64,000 bases of DNA from Niebla homalea. Lineage: Eukaryota; Ascomycota; Lecanoromycetes; Lecanorales; Ramalinaceae. Below, one piece after another: positions 21,245 through 31,723 of this stretch. The position numbers and the translations under genes were made by a program. The stretch covers positions 744,001 through 808,000 of the forward strand of contig JAHGAU010000026.1 of NCBI GenBank assembly GCA_019925105.1. The letters run 5' to 3'. Below the pieces are notes generated by a model, which searched no databases, had not been told where the DNA came from, and was given only the letters and a program-made list of their open reading frames with translations. Position 1 is the stretch's first letter. Each line of letters starts with the position of its first letter.

Positions 21245-23959
21245 TCATTTCACTCGCTCTTCCACCATTTCCCTCAGCAGGGCCTTCAAGTCCACAATGT
21301 CCGCCTTCAATTCTTCGACTCTTTCGCTCTTTTCCCCCAACATCTCGAGCGTCGTCCCGTATCTACCCTTTAGGGCGTTGAGCTCTATGTCCAAGGCTTT
21401 CACCCGCTCGTCTACAGCCTTTTTGCCCTCGTTATCCCGCATAAGCTCCACTACTTGCTCTCTGGCCTCATCCCTCTGCTGGCTGATTCTCGCCAACTCG
21501 TCCTTGTGAGCTGCTTTCTCACTCTCTAGCCTTCGAACAGCTGCTGACATGCGTTCGACAAGTTGTACAGATGGACCAGCACCCGCGGTAGAGACAGACA
21601 CAAGATCGTTGATGGTTCGTTCAGGAGGGGTGGCAGGCGTGTGGTCGTTGGAAAAGAAGAAATCGTCATCCGCTGCATGTGGAGAATCATAGTCAACAGA
21701 AGGTGTTTCAGGAATGCCATTATTCACTGAGATATCAGGGACCGTGGACATGGAGTCTTGGCGGTCAAGCGTTTGACGTGCGTGTGGGAATTGATCAGAA
21801 AAGCCAGATGTAAGGCGCTGCTTTGACGAGTGTCTACTTAGTGGACGTTCAGCCGATGGGTGGCTTGTTCCACTGATGGCAAGACCATGCACGCCAGAGA
21901 TACGTCGATTGTGAGGGCTTGGGCGGTCTGCAGCGTTGGATGATTTGCGGGTCCGTGTCTGAAGTACTGGAGACTCTGACCTGAATTGCGAATACACGCT
22001 AGCTGGTGTGTTTCGCATGAATTCTTCTCTCCACCTTGACCGTTCTTCCTCCACTCGCTGTGCCTGTCGTGACTCCCAAGACTCACGCTCGGTTTTGAGG
22101 TTATTGTAAGCAGCAGATGCTTCGGCTTCCGCCTTGCTGAGACGTTCTTGAAGCGCTTTGAGATGACTGGTCATCGTTGAGCGCTCAGAGTCCAGGTCTT
22201 GTGAAGTCGACGTGACTCGTTCAAGCTCCTCTTCTGTTCTTCTGTACTTGGTGTTCGCGTCTCTCGCTTTCTTCCTGATCTCCGCTTCTCTCTTCGCAAG
22301 ATCGTCTCTTTCCTTCTCTAGCGCCGTCACTCTTGACAGAAGAGTACCCTCAATACCCTGCCAGTTCTCACTAGCGACAGCATATTGGTTCTGCAAAGTC
22401 TCTATCTGGCGCAGCAGTTTAGCCTGGACATCGCTACCTTGACCGGCAGAGACCTCCTCAGCCCGGGCTCGATATGCCTCAAGTCTGCTCTCCAGGATGG
22501 TATGCTCCCCTTGACGTTCCACTTCAGCTATCCTCCTTCGTTCCTTTTCCTTCTCCAGCTTTTCTGTCAATTCGCGTTGAGCCCTCTGATGCTCTCTCTC
22601 TGCTAATTCTTTGTCCGTTTTGGAAATCGAGAGTTCCTCTGCAAGATCGCTCGCCCGTTTACGTTCCGATCCTAAAGCTTCTGCTCGAGCTTCCTCCTCT
22701 GCAAGCGTAGCGGCTGATGTAACATCTGACAGTTGTAACTGGAGGTCACGTATCAGGGAATCCTTTGAGTCTCTATCTGCCCTTGAGCTCTCCAACTCCC
22801 TCTCGAGCTTTTGGAACCTTTTGACCTTTTCCGACGCCTGCTTTTCCGCAGCCTGAGCCCATTTCGCTCTTTCCAGGTTGTCACTTGCTGATTTTTCATG
22901 CTGTTCGGATACTCTCTTGGCTTCCCCAGCCAGCCTCTCATCCTCAGCCGACTTGGCCCTCAGCTTCTTGATGAGTGTCATATGCTTCAGCTCGGTTTGG
23001 GAAAGCTTTTGACCCTCTTGGATCAGCAATGCAATCTTCTCATCCTTCGCGGCTATCTTCTGCTCTGAACTGCCAGACTTCGCTTCTGCAGAGGCAGATT
23101 TTGCGATTTCAGCAGCTTCTTTGGAAAGATATTGCAGCTTTGCTTGAAGAGCATCTATTCGCTCTAGGTATTCATGGGTCTCTGCCTGCCGCCGAAGTTC
23201 AGCAGCTTCATTCTCGTTGCGCAGCTGCTCGAGGGTCTTCTCATATTCTTCTGTGACTTTTGGAACAGTGGTCGCATGGATGCCATTTTCTTTTGGCGAG
23301 TCAAGGATGTTGGGCGTAGTTGAGTGTGTGATTTCTAGTGATTGTCTGGTCGAGATTGACTGAGGAGAGTCCAGGGAGCGGCGGACCGCCTCAGGGGCTT
23401 CTTCGAGGGTAATGCTTATGGGCGGGGTCGCTGCTTGCGCAGACTTGTCCTTCATTTCGACAACTATATCGGAGTCCTGCGCGTCGTGCGCCGGAACTTC
23501 GCCCTTGAACTGTTGGATATCATTCTCTCGACTACGGTGAGGTACCACCCTCTCTGTAAGGTCTGTGTCCTCTCGCTCAAGCTCTGGGCTACCTTGAGGG
23601 CTTTCCAAGCCATTGGCTGGTGTGCCAGTCCTGCTTGGAACCCCGGAAGATGCCACACTCTCTCCACTTTGCCTTGTAGCATTCTTATTAGCCAACGCCT
23701 TTGCCAGACGTTCATTGAGTCGTTCCTGCGCTCTATTGGCGGATGCTGGCCTTGCAGGACTGTTGGGTCGTATGGACGGTGGGGCTGTCCCATCCTTTTT
23801 GGCTGCTTGCTCATCGGGACTAGAAAGCTGTGTCTGAGCTGCTTTTGAATTCCTAGGGTCATCTTCCGCCAAGATGGTGTCTAGGCGTGACTCCACGCTC
23901 GAAAGAAAGGAACCCCATCTCGAGGAAGATTTTTGGGTTGCCGCAGGATTGGAAGCCAT
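21245..23959 (-). CDS. SGM1: Golgi coiled-coil protein of the TMF1/Sgm1 family
   Basis: Intronless gene of 904 residues. TMF/Sgm1 golgins are peripheral Golgi coiled-coil proteins that bind Rab6-type GTPases (Ypt6 in yeast) and tether vesicles. The N-terminus starts with the conserved W-G-S-F-L-S-S-V-E-S-R-L-D block. Residues about 230-700 are almost continuous heptad-rich coiled coil and include the TMF DNA-binding-like segment (L-I-Q-E-G-Q-K-L-S, then K-K-L-R-A-K). A Ser-rich linker follows, and the last ~120 residues match the TMF TATA-binding-like/Rab-binding region (V-E-R-M-S-A-A-V-R-R-L-E-S-E-K). The domain names are historical; the cellular role is in membrane traffic. Divergent from the Nit2 gene. 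Confidence 0.9.
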   Translation of the reverse strand: MASNPAATQKSSSRWGSFLSSVESRLDTILAEDDPRNSKAAQTQLSSPDEQAAKKDGTAPPSIRPNSPARPASANRAQERLNERLAKALANKNATRQSGESVASSGVPSRTGTPANGLESPQGSPELEREDTDLTERVVPHRSRENDIQQFKGEVPAHDAQDSDIVVEMKDKSAQAATPPISITLEEAPEAVRRSLDSPQSISTRQSLEITHSTTPNILDSPKENGIHATTVPKVTEEYEKTLEQLRNENEAAELRRQAETHEYLERIDALQAKLQYLSKEAAEIAKSASAEAKSGSSEQKIAAKDEKIALLIQEGQKLSQTELKHMTLIKKLRAKSAEDERLAGEAKRVSEQHEKSASDNLERAKWAQAAEKQASEKVKRFQKLERELESSRADRDSKDSLIRDLQLQLSDVTSAATLAEEEARAEALGSERKRASDLAEELSISKTDKELAEREHQRAQRELTEKLEKEKERRRIAEVERQGEHTILESRLEAYRARAEEVSAGQGSDVQAKLLRQIETLQNQYAVASENWQGIEGTLLSRVTALEKERDDLAKREAEIRKKARDANTKYRRTEEELERVTSTSQDLDSERSTMTSHLKALQERLSKAEAEASAAYNNLKTERESWESRQAQRVEEERSRWREEFMRNTPASVYSQFRSESPVLQTRTRKSSNAADRPSPHNRRISGVHGLAISGTSHPSAERPLSRHSSKQRLTSGFSDQFPHARQTLDRQDSMSTVPDISVNNGIPETPSVDYDSPHAADDDFFFSNDHTPATPPERTINDLVSVSTAGAGPSVQLVERMSAAVRRLESEKAAHKDELARISQQRDEAREQVVELMRDNEGKKAVDERVKALDIELNALKGRYGTTLEMLGEKSERVEELKADIVDLKALLREMVEERVK

Positions 23960-24366
23960 TCTAAGAAGGATCTCTAGATGGCTTCATCCCAGCTTGCAAG
24001 GCCCTCATGATGGGTCAGAGAGGCTTGACGTCTCCATGTCAATCTTCATAGGAAAGAGGTGGCTCGAAGTTTCGATAGAACTAGGCCCCTTATACGCTTC
24101 TGAACCCTTTTGTCCGCAGCGCCTTTGCCAATTCACCCGCAGAAGATGTGAGCGAGGAGGATCGTCATTTTCAAGGGATGGGTCAATTCTTATAAAATGT
24201 GAGGTGATATTGCTTAGAGCTGTTGGGATGTTGGCATGGGCGTCGTATGATATGATATAATGTAGGGCTGAAACTGCTTTTCGTACATGCAATTTCAATT
24301 TCGTTTCCCGCATCAACTACTTCTTGGTACCAATGCACCAGGCTCTGCATACCTGAGCAATACAGC
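23960..24366. other. Divergent promoter region, sgm1 / nit2
   Basis: No gene or known motif recognised in this 407-bp shared region. Confidence 0.4.
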
Positions 24367-25372
24367 ATGACGACCGCGGTATGTTCCTTTCACCTTGCTT
24401 AGCTCGAGCATGACTGATACGGTTCAAGGCAGTTGGCCAACTGTGTTCCACAGCTTCCATGACCCACAACCTCGCCCAATGTCGCATTCTTGTACAGAAA
24501 GCTGTCTCCGCTGGAGCCAAAGTGAGCCCCCCACCCTCCCCCCCCCGCGCCTCCCAATCTGTGCCATCATGATCTCTATACCTCGCTTCGCCTTCAGCCA
24601 ATTGACGCCTCACAGCATATAGGCCTTATTCCTACCTGAAGCCTCAGACTACATAGCAACTTCTCCCGCAGAGACAGTCTCCTTAGCTGTTCCTGTACAA
24701 TCTTCTCCTTTCGTCTTGGGGTTGCAAGCCGAAGCTTCAAAGTATAAGCTACCCATTAATGTCGGTATCCACGAGCCTACTGAGGAAGGCAAGCGTGTGA
24801 AAAATACTCTCATCTGGATTGATGGGCATGGGTCGATAACACAGAGGTACCAAAAGCTTCATCTCTTCGATGTGGAAATCGAGAATGGGCCCATCTTGAA
24901 GGAAAGCAATTCGGTCGAGCCCGGTAGCAAGATTCTACCTCCCTTCGAGACTCCCTTGGGAAGGGTGGGGGCAATGATATGCTTCGATTTGCGCTTCCCA
25001 ACACTGTCTACCTGGATACGTGAGCTGGGGGCTCAGATTCTCACCTATCCGTCAGCTTTCACTGTACCAACTGGGGAGGCTGGACACTGGGAAGTTCTGC
25101 TGCGCGCAAGAGCGATAGAGTGTCAATCTTATATCATAGCAGCAGCTCAGGTAGGAAAACATGGCGGGAAACGGATGAGCTATGGGCATTCCATGGTAAT
25201 AGATCCCTGGGGAAAGATCCTCGGCGATGCTGGCGGTCTTGAGCAATGGCATGCCTCAGGGCAGACGCCCGACATCATAACAGCTGAGATCGATTTGGCC
25301 AAACTGGAGAGAACCAGGCAGGAGATGCCCCTCCACGGTCGAAAGGATATCATTGACATTGTGGAGAAATAG
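24367..25372 (+). CDS. NIT2: Nitrilase-superfamily amidase (Nit2, deaminated glutathione / omega-amidase type)
   Basis: Carbon-nitrogen hydrolase of the Nit family, which clears deaminated glutathione or omega-amides of 2-oxo acids; probably cytosolic or mitochondrial. Exons 24367-24378, 24429-24521, 24623-25372; 284 residues. The first exon is only 12 nt (M-T-T-A), joined to A-V-G-Q-L. The catalytic triad is in place: E41 (L-F-L-P-E-A), K113 (Y-Q-K-L-H-L-F-D), C155 (M-I-C-F-D-L-R-F-P), nearly the same spacing as the human Nit proteins. Without the first two exons the protein would lose the catalytic Glu, so the splicing is well supported. Which of the two Nit activities dominates cannot be decided by eye. 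Confidence 0.92.
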
Positions 25373-25578
25373 CATGCTAAGTAGACTGATCAATACACCC
25401 AAGGGGCACCAAACATCATCTCAAGATGAATTGGAAAGACTGATGGCTCTAACATGAGTCGGTGTAAAGAGCCAGCATCTCAAACCATCTTTCATCGGCT
25501 TCATCTCAGCACCTACCAAAACATGCAGATCATGCAAGGGAAACTCGTGACATCGTCAGTCATTGCAGCAGGCCCTCA

Positions 25579-26837
25579 TCAAGTGAACATCCAAGTTCGG
25601 GACCTGGACCGGGATCTTGCAGGCCTGCTTAGCTGCAAAGTTCCACTCTTCTTCCTCTTCTGCAGCTCGACCATCGTCTTCTCCGCCTTTTTCTGCTTTC
25701 TCTCTTTGCGCATGCGATCGGTGTGCTCGAAGAGCTCTTCTTGATCATTTTCTGAGATCCAGCGCTTGATGATGATATATTTGGTATCCCTCTGCGAGAA
25801 AGCATCAGAATCAGCTTCTCGACTCGGAGAAGCAAATGAGAGGAGGAGAGTCAGGTGGGCGTAATTACCTCGTCATAATCCCATGGAATGCTGAAATGAT
25901 CAAGCGTCTTTGTGCTCATGTGCTCCTTGCTGACCTTGATATATGTTGGGCGTATCCCTGGCTTGCTACTGCCAGGCTTACCCTTCTTCTCGGCATCTTT
26001 GAGGATCTTGGCGATGTACTCTTCACTGTAACCGGCTGCGCTGAAAGTCTTGATAGTCCGTTCGCGCCAAGCTTCGTCCTCTTCCTTCTTCTTTTTCTCT
26101 TCTTTTTCCTTCTTCTCCTTCTCCTCCCTTTTCCAATCATCGATCCAAGCCTCTCTTCGTTTCCTTTCATCTGCCTCCTTCTGGCGTTTGCGCTCAGCTT
26201 CGGCCCGTACCTCCTCCTCGTACCTTTTGCGGTCCTCTTTGGCTTTTTCCGCCCTCTCGAGGTCTTCCAGCTTCTTTCGCTGTTCGGCGGCCTTTCGCTG
26301 GGCGATCTCCTTTTCCTTGAGCTCAAATTCTTCCAGCTTCTTTCGCTGTTCGTCGGCCTTTCGCTGAGCCGTCTCCATCTCTTTGAGCTCAAGTTCTTCG
26401 AGTTTGATCAAGCGGCGCTCCAAGTCCGGATCATATTGCATCATCGGACTTGGACTACGGCTGTGACTACCGTGGGGATGCTTTGAGTGCTTCCGGTGTG
26501 GCTCATAGTCCTCGTCGCTATCGCTGTCCCAGATGGGTTCATGGCCGTGGGAGTTCCGGCGAGGGGGGCGCTCACGACGAACGGGGGAATGGTCTTCCCA
26601 GTTGTTGTTATGAATGATAACCGAGGCTGGCCGATTCGCTTGAGAGACTGGCCGTTGGAATTGTTGGCCTGGTGCAGGAGCTGCTGGGGCAAGCATTCCA
26701 TTGGTGTCCGTGTACCATGAGTGCTGTTGTCGATTTGGATGTGCAGAGTTTAGTCGAGGTCGCCCTCTTCCTGGTCGTGCGGCATCAAGCATGACAGGCT
26801 GACCGGGCCCCCAAGGGTGAGAAGTCGGATACTCCAT
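25579..26837 (-). CDS. Uncharacterised charged coiled-coil protein
   Basis: Two exons, 26837-25869 and 25791-25579, separated by a 77-bp intron (GTAATT donor, GCAG acceptor); 393 residues. The N-terminal third is Pro/His/Arg/Ser-rich. Residues about 145-265 form a very highly charged Lys/Glu/Arg helix with internal repeats of an E-Q-R-K-K-L-E motif. A C-terminal globular part follows (A-A-G-Y-S-E-E-Y-I, then I-P-W-D-Y-D-E joined across the intron to R-D-T-K-Y-I-I-I-K-R-W-I). This W-D-Y-D...Y-I-I-I-K-R-W combination recalls a fungal-only domain of unknown function (possibly DUF8035), but I am not sure of that name. The end is Arg/Ser-rich. No catalytic motif or signal peptide is seen. Confidence 0.8.
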
Positions 26838-29771
26838 CTTGTCTTGTACAAGTTGTCAGGACAGTTGCTCGTATCAATGTAAAGAACAAGCTAATCTTTC
26901 GATGATAAGCAAATCAGCCCATGTATGAACAACTGCGGCATGTAGTGCTGGCTACCTCTGAATCATTCCAACTTCTGTAAGCGCCTCGAGGCTATGACTG
27001 TAGTTCTACCGTCACTGAGAATGCGGAAATTTCAGGACTGTCAGCTTGAGGTGGGGTCACCATCAAATTTGTTGTTTCTTCCAAATATGCGTTACTTTTG
27101 TTGGTGGGGGCTAGAGGGTTACAGACGGTCATACCTACTAGGTAGTTACACATTCCATGCACGAAGATCATGATCCAGCCTACCATCGGGCTGCTGACCG
27201 TCGCTATTGCTTACCTCAAGAGCGACCAAAGAGTCCAAGACAGAGCCAAAAGGACGCTACGTATGCGAGTCTCTGCCTTACGGCAGCTTCCTATCTCGCC
27301 TGACCAATAGCGTGCACAGTCAAACGTGCCGGCGAAATGCAGCGGTGGAGTTTCATTATGTTGTATCATTGTACGCGCTCCTCAGGGCTAGCCCGGCCGG
27401 GGGGATGCAGACTTCCAGGCTGGTAATGGCCCTATCAGATTCTACTCTGGCGTTGGTGTGAAACAAGTTCTTGGCGTGACAACCTCGATCGAGGACGCTT
27501 CATTATCAGGATACAACCTCATGCGGCTACATGAGCTCCGGGCACCATCATTCTCGCTCTTACCACTAACTTATGTCCGCATATCTTACAGGACAAGGAT
27601 ATTTCAGGCCCCAGAAAGTCAACTGGAAAAAATGCTACGCAAATAACAGCGCAAGCAAACTTCCGGATCCATTCATGGCCAGAATCATGGCAAAGTTGCC
27701 TAAGATCATGACCATTTGGACACACACAGATCTCAAGACTAGCCGTAAATCTACTGAAATACACACCTCGCCACCGGATCGTGCATGACCATGGGACCCA
27801 CTGTGCTTGTCGCATCCTTCTGAGGGCAGCAAGCACGACACCATAAGTTGCCCCCTTACGGAACCAAATAAAATCCGGTTGACTCATGTCCATCTCCTTG
27901 GTGTCACCCCCTGGATCGATGCTGACGGAACAATGAATTTACTGCCACGCAATCGGAGAGTTCTACGTATGGACTTCTCCTAGTGTATCCTCTCCTGCAA
28001 GCAAGCAACGCATCTACTTTAATATCGACCTGCGTGTCAGCTCAACGTGACCTCCCAATTCTCTAAAATATACTTTCCTTCCTAGACTTCAAATGAAAAT
28101 TGTGTAACGTTTGGCGCTATTGTGGACGACCATTTCTGCTAGTGTCAATTTGTTCGACAAGTTTCGAACCTCTTCCAGGACCTTATTCCACGCACACTAT
28201 GGAAGTTGGATTTTTGATTAGTTGGGAAAATTAGCTCATCAGCAGCAACAGGGAGAGGCTTATATGACTCTTTGCATGTGATTCACACTCTCTGTTGCAA
28301 TCTTGCCTTCTTCTTTTCAGCAATTTTTCTATGATTCTGAGTGAGTCACTGAGCTCTTGGGAACAACATCGTGTGCTCGCATCGCGACAATCCTTGATTC
28401 GCTTACCGTGTGATCGGTTTACTACATTTTTTCTCTAATCATAAGCCCTCCGGCAGGATGCTTGAACCCTTCACCAATGGCACTACCTTTATTCTCGGTG
28501 CAGGAAAAAAGGGCCACTGCCATGAATCATGTCGTATGGCCAAGGCTTTCAACCTCTCCGGAGATTGATACCGTGAGGCCCAGCTCAGTAGTATTTGGTT
28601 CTGATTTGAGCAGCTCACATTCAGACAATAGGCTTGACAATTTCCATGCCGCAAACTTTGATGAGGATGAGATCACTGACTTGAAGATCTTGCGGGATCA
28701 AGGGACCAATGCCAGGGTCAACATGACTCGTCTGCCTTCAAGTGAAGAGCGCTTTAACGTTAAAAATTGTGAACGCTTCCGCTTTACTTATCGCGAATTG
28801 CCCCTGTCTACCATGACGGGCTTAAGTTACCACGTCGCACCTTCGACCTAGGCCCTTAGGGACGTCAGTCGTCCCGGATTGTGATAGACCTATTCCAAGT
28901 AAACTCCCACAAAATCCTCTTAGATGATCAACTATGCAACAGCCTGGGTAACTAGTCCGGACGTTCCTTGACACCATCTCGCTGCTTTCAATTTGGTATG
29001 ATTGCCTTGCATCTCGCAGAAAAGCCTTCTGATTCCCTTGCGTCATCTGAATGTAGTCCAACGCACTAGGAGCACCAGACCAATTTAGTACGCCACAAGG
29101 ATAGCCGGGCTTTTACAGAGAGAATATCTTTGGGGTTTCAAGCCCATGGAGTAGAGGGCGCCGATCTTGTAAAGGGGTTCAGAGGCAAGAGCAAGCAAAG
29201 CGATCCCTTCAATTCCGGTTGGATCAGGTACGGAAAGTACTTGACGGAGGCTCAAAAGAGGAAGGCGTGCTCGATGGATTGACTGTAGGGACCAGGCAAG
29301 AGATAGTCGGCAGCATATTTGGGATCGATCCGGGGATGATCCAAGGCTAGGAGCTGGACGACTCCATACGGCGTCTCTATCTCAGAGGATGTCTGCGCCA
29401 ACATACCTGACGTGTTTCTTATACACCATCCGGCAACTGTCACCCCGACCGACTTGGTCAGGGGTTTCCAGGCTAATGCCAAATCGGTGGGGGATTGGCC
29501 GACTGAGATGTCGACTACAAGAAGGACTAAATTCGACTAACGTTGAGACGCAACAAATGCAAAGAACAAGAGAAGAAAGAAGGAACTTACTATGATCTCA
29601 CGGTTGAATGCGAGTCGACCGTTCTTCACTATGAAACCTGAAGTTGTGGAAACAAGAGACGGGAATAATTAATGTCTCTGGATGACTCACCTGACCCGAC
29701 GGGTCGATCAAGCGCAACCGTTACGACGGAAGAACGGACCTGCACCGAACTTCTCACTTACTCAAGCCAAA
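26838..29771. other. 2.9-kb region without a convincing gene
   Basis: This is the longest gene-free stretch in the window. A 124-residue frame at 28477-28851 (+) has no recognised domain. The minus-strand frame at 27519-27893 and its neighbours could be joined by GT-AG pairs but give no known protein. On the minus strand at about 29728-29252 three frame-compatible blocks with good splice signals suggest a gene fragment lacking a visible start (see findings). No transposase, reverse transcriptase or terminal repeat was seen. Confidence 0.4.
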
Positions 29772-30179
29772 ATGCCTCGCAGACTCTACCCCGTCGAACA
29801 GCGCCAGACCACAGACTGGGAAGGCCGCTTCATACCCAAGGCCATGATCGACCACCTCTTCCCCACTTGCGTGGTACGTGTTGTCATCAAAGACGACGAA
29901 ACTGAAGCAGGAGAAGCAATTTACTTTGAGATCACCAAGATCAAGGATGGAACGTTCTGGGGCATAGCACGGGATACGTACCGGGGCAACACAATCGGAT
30001 TGGAAAACCCCATCACTTTGAAGGAAGGCGATCAATTCACCTGGAGGAGGGAGCATATCAATGAGATTCCACTGAACACGTGGCATCCTTGGCAGCCGAA
30101 ACGATATCTGAAGCTTGTGCGAGGGCTGGAGGGCCAGATCCAGGATAAGGGTCGCATGACAGGTGTTGGGATGATGTGA
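29772..30179 (+). CDS. Small conserved-looking protein, DUF2314-like
   Basis: Intronless frame of 135 residues from the ATG at 29772; the in-frame ATG at 29682 adds 30 polar residues and is less likely. The sequence has alternating hydrophobic strands: V-V-R-V-V-I, then A-I-Y-F-E-I-T-K-I-K-D-G-T-F-W-G-I, then a strongly conserved-looking turn R-D-T-Y-R-G-N-T-I-G-L, then F-T-W-R-R-E-H-I-N-E-I. This strand pattern, ending in a loop that sets up H-I-x-E-I, resembles the bacterial DUF2314 (YegJ-like) fold; that is inference from pattern only. No signal peptide or membrane segment. It converges on the JmjC gene (78 bp between stop codons). Function unknown. Confidence 0.65.
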   Translation: MPRRLYPVEQRQTTDWEGRFIPKAMIDHLFPTCVVRVVIKDDETEAGEAIYFEITKIKDGTFWGIARDTYRGNTIGLENPITLKEGDQFTWRREHINEIPLNTWHPWQPKRYLKLVRGLEGQIQDKGRMTGVGMM

Positions 30180-30257
30180 CAGCTAGATGACGGCGGGTGG
30201 CTGAAGTCTGAAAAATAGATACCTGCTTGGAGCTTTGCGTGGGCGCAGTGGTGGATA

Positions 30258-31184
30258 CTATCGAAACCACCAATTCACACTCGCAGTCACTCCGTCACCA
30301 ATGCCTTTGATGCTGTGCCACCAGCCCTGGGGTATGAACATTCCATCTCCGCTTCCCAATTCTGCCTCGAGACCTTTGCAGTCTGAGCTTGCTTCTGGCT
30401 CATTCCACACCATATCTTCGAGCGGCCGCCTCTCTTCACCCTTCATCATCTCTTCCCCTCTGAATGTTTTGCTGTTTTCGTAATAATCGTCGCCACTCTC
30501 GTGCCGCAGCCTCTGCTTCACGTGCTCAAACACCCCGTGTCCTACATTCGGCTCGAGCAACTTAACCGTCTTCCGCCCCGCCAATTGCACAAATAGATTT
30601 GGATTTGGATCCTTGTGCAATGGTGTGTACGTTGGTGGAACACCCATCCACAAATTACTGTCATATATATCCCCTTTCCCAGCTTTCGCGACGTACTCAG
30701 GAATTGGCAGATCAGTATGCAACGCAGCTGGCAATGCAGCCAAAGGTGCTTGGGCCAGGTATAATCTGGAGCCTGTCGCGTTTTGTACTGAGTCTGCAGA
30801 TGCTTGGGCGGTGGCTAATGCGACCCACGACAGGAAGAGAGCAAGTGGAGCGGGGCCACGGTGGAAAGTGGATGATGGATTGTGGAAGTCATTGACGGTG
30901 TATTCGAGGGGGAGCATGGTGTCGCCATATTGTTTAAGGTAGTCTTGGTTGATTGTCATTGCTGGCGAGGCAGCGGACGAGGATGGAGAGAACCATTTTC
31001 GGATGGCTGGGACGCTGGCGAAGGAGCCTTTGGGGAGGAGTAACGGCTTCGATGGCTCGAAAGCGTGGGTGCGGAAGGTGGAGAGGCTATTGTCGGGAAG
31101 TGTTGGGACAGTGCCCCATGCTTGGGATTGAAAAGCGGATAGCCTTCTCGAAGCTAGATGAGAGACGCGATGGACGCGCTTCAT
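30258..31184 (-). CDS. JmjC-domain (cupin-like) 2-oxoglutarate oxygenase
   Basis: Intronless gene of 308 residues. It carries the JmjC iron-binding triad H190-x-D192 ... H290 in a typical setting: P-L-H-K-D-P-N-P-N, then N-L-F-V-Q-L-A-G-R-K-T-V with a Lys suited to bind 2-oxoglutarate, and G-M-F-I-P-Q-G-W-W-H-S-I-K-G before V-N-W-W-F-R. The short single-domain layout matches the small JmjC hydroxylases (FIH/JMJD5/JMJD7-like) rather than the large histone demethylases, so protein hydroxylation or a related oxidation is likely. The N-terminal ~40 residues are Arg/Ser-rich with few acids and could direct it to mitochondria; that is weak. Divergent from the flavin monooxygenase gene across 539 bp. 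Confidence 0.87.
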   Translation of the reverse strand: MKRVHRVSHLASRRLSAFQSQAWGTVPTLPDNSLSTFRTHAFEPSKPLLLPKGSFASVPAIRKWFSPSSSAASPAMTINQDYLKQYGDTMLPLEYTVNDFHNPSSTFHRGPAPLALFLSWVALATAQASADSVQNATGSRLYLAQAPLAALPAALHTDLPIPEYVAKAGKGDIYDSNLWMGVPPTYTPLHKDPNPNLFVQLAGRKTVKLLEPNVGHGVFEHVKQRLRHESGDDYYENSKTFRGEEMMKGEERRPLEDMVWNEPEASSDCKGLEAELGSGDGMFIPQGWWHSIKGIGDGVTASVNWWFR

Positions 31185-31723
31185 ATCATCATCGCAACCA
31201 AAGCAAGCTTGATGTTAGCAATGAACCGGAGACTCAGATATTTTACTCGTATCAAATCAAAGTCACTGGATGAGACCCGCAGGGCAGCTATGCCGAGCGT
31301 AATTTTAGAGTTTGCGTCATAAGCACTTGCTGCTCGATCCTCCCGACCCGACCTCAGTATCGATCGATCTAAGGTATGATTCTACATATCGTACAAATTT
31401 GACTGATACGTATGCAAGTGAGCCTAAGCATCATTGATCGCAGGGTGGAACGAGAGAGGGTATGGTGGCAACCTCCGTTCCGGGAATGTCTTCCCCAAGC
31501 GACCAATGCAAATGTGCAATCTTCAGGCACCACAGGCAATTTTCCGGTGCTCCGGAGGTCGATCCCCGCACTGGCACACAGTACCGATGGTCAGAAGACC
31601 GAGGCACGCACTGGTACCACAGGTAAAGAGCGACAGTCAGCGCTACAGCGGAGCTTTTCTCCATCTACCTTGTTTCGTTTTACCATAACAACTTCCAAAT
31701 TTTCCTTTTCCTGATGGTCCAAG
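31185..31723. other. Divergent promoter region, JmjC / flavin monooxygenase
   Basis: No gene seen. The shared position could allow co-regulation of the two oxygenases, but no known regulator site was recognised. Confidence 0.35.

Noticed and set aside
26050..26486. Plus-strand Phe/Ser/Leu-rich frames that look like membrane proteins
   Set aside because: Reverse complement of the Lys/Glu-rich helix of the charged coiled-coil gene.
27519..27893. 124-residue minus-strand frame with possible splice sites
   Set aside because: Tried joining it with nearby frames; no arrangement gave a recognisable protein.
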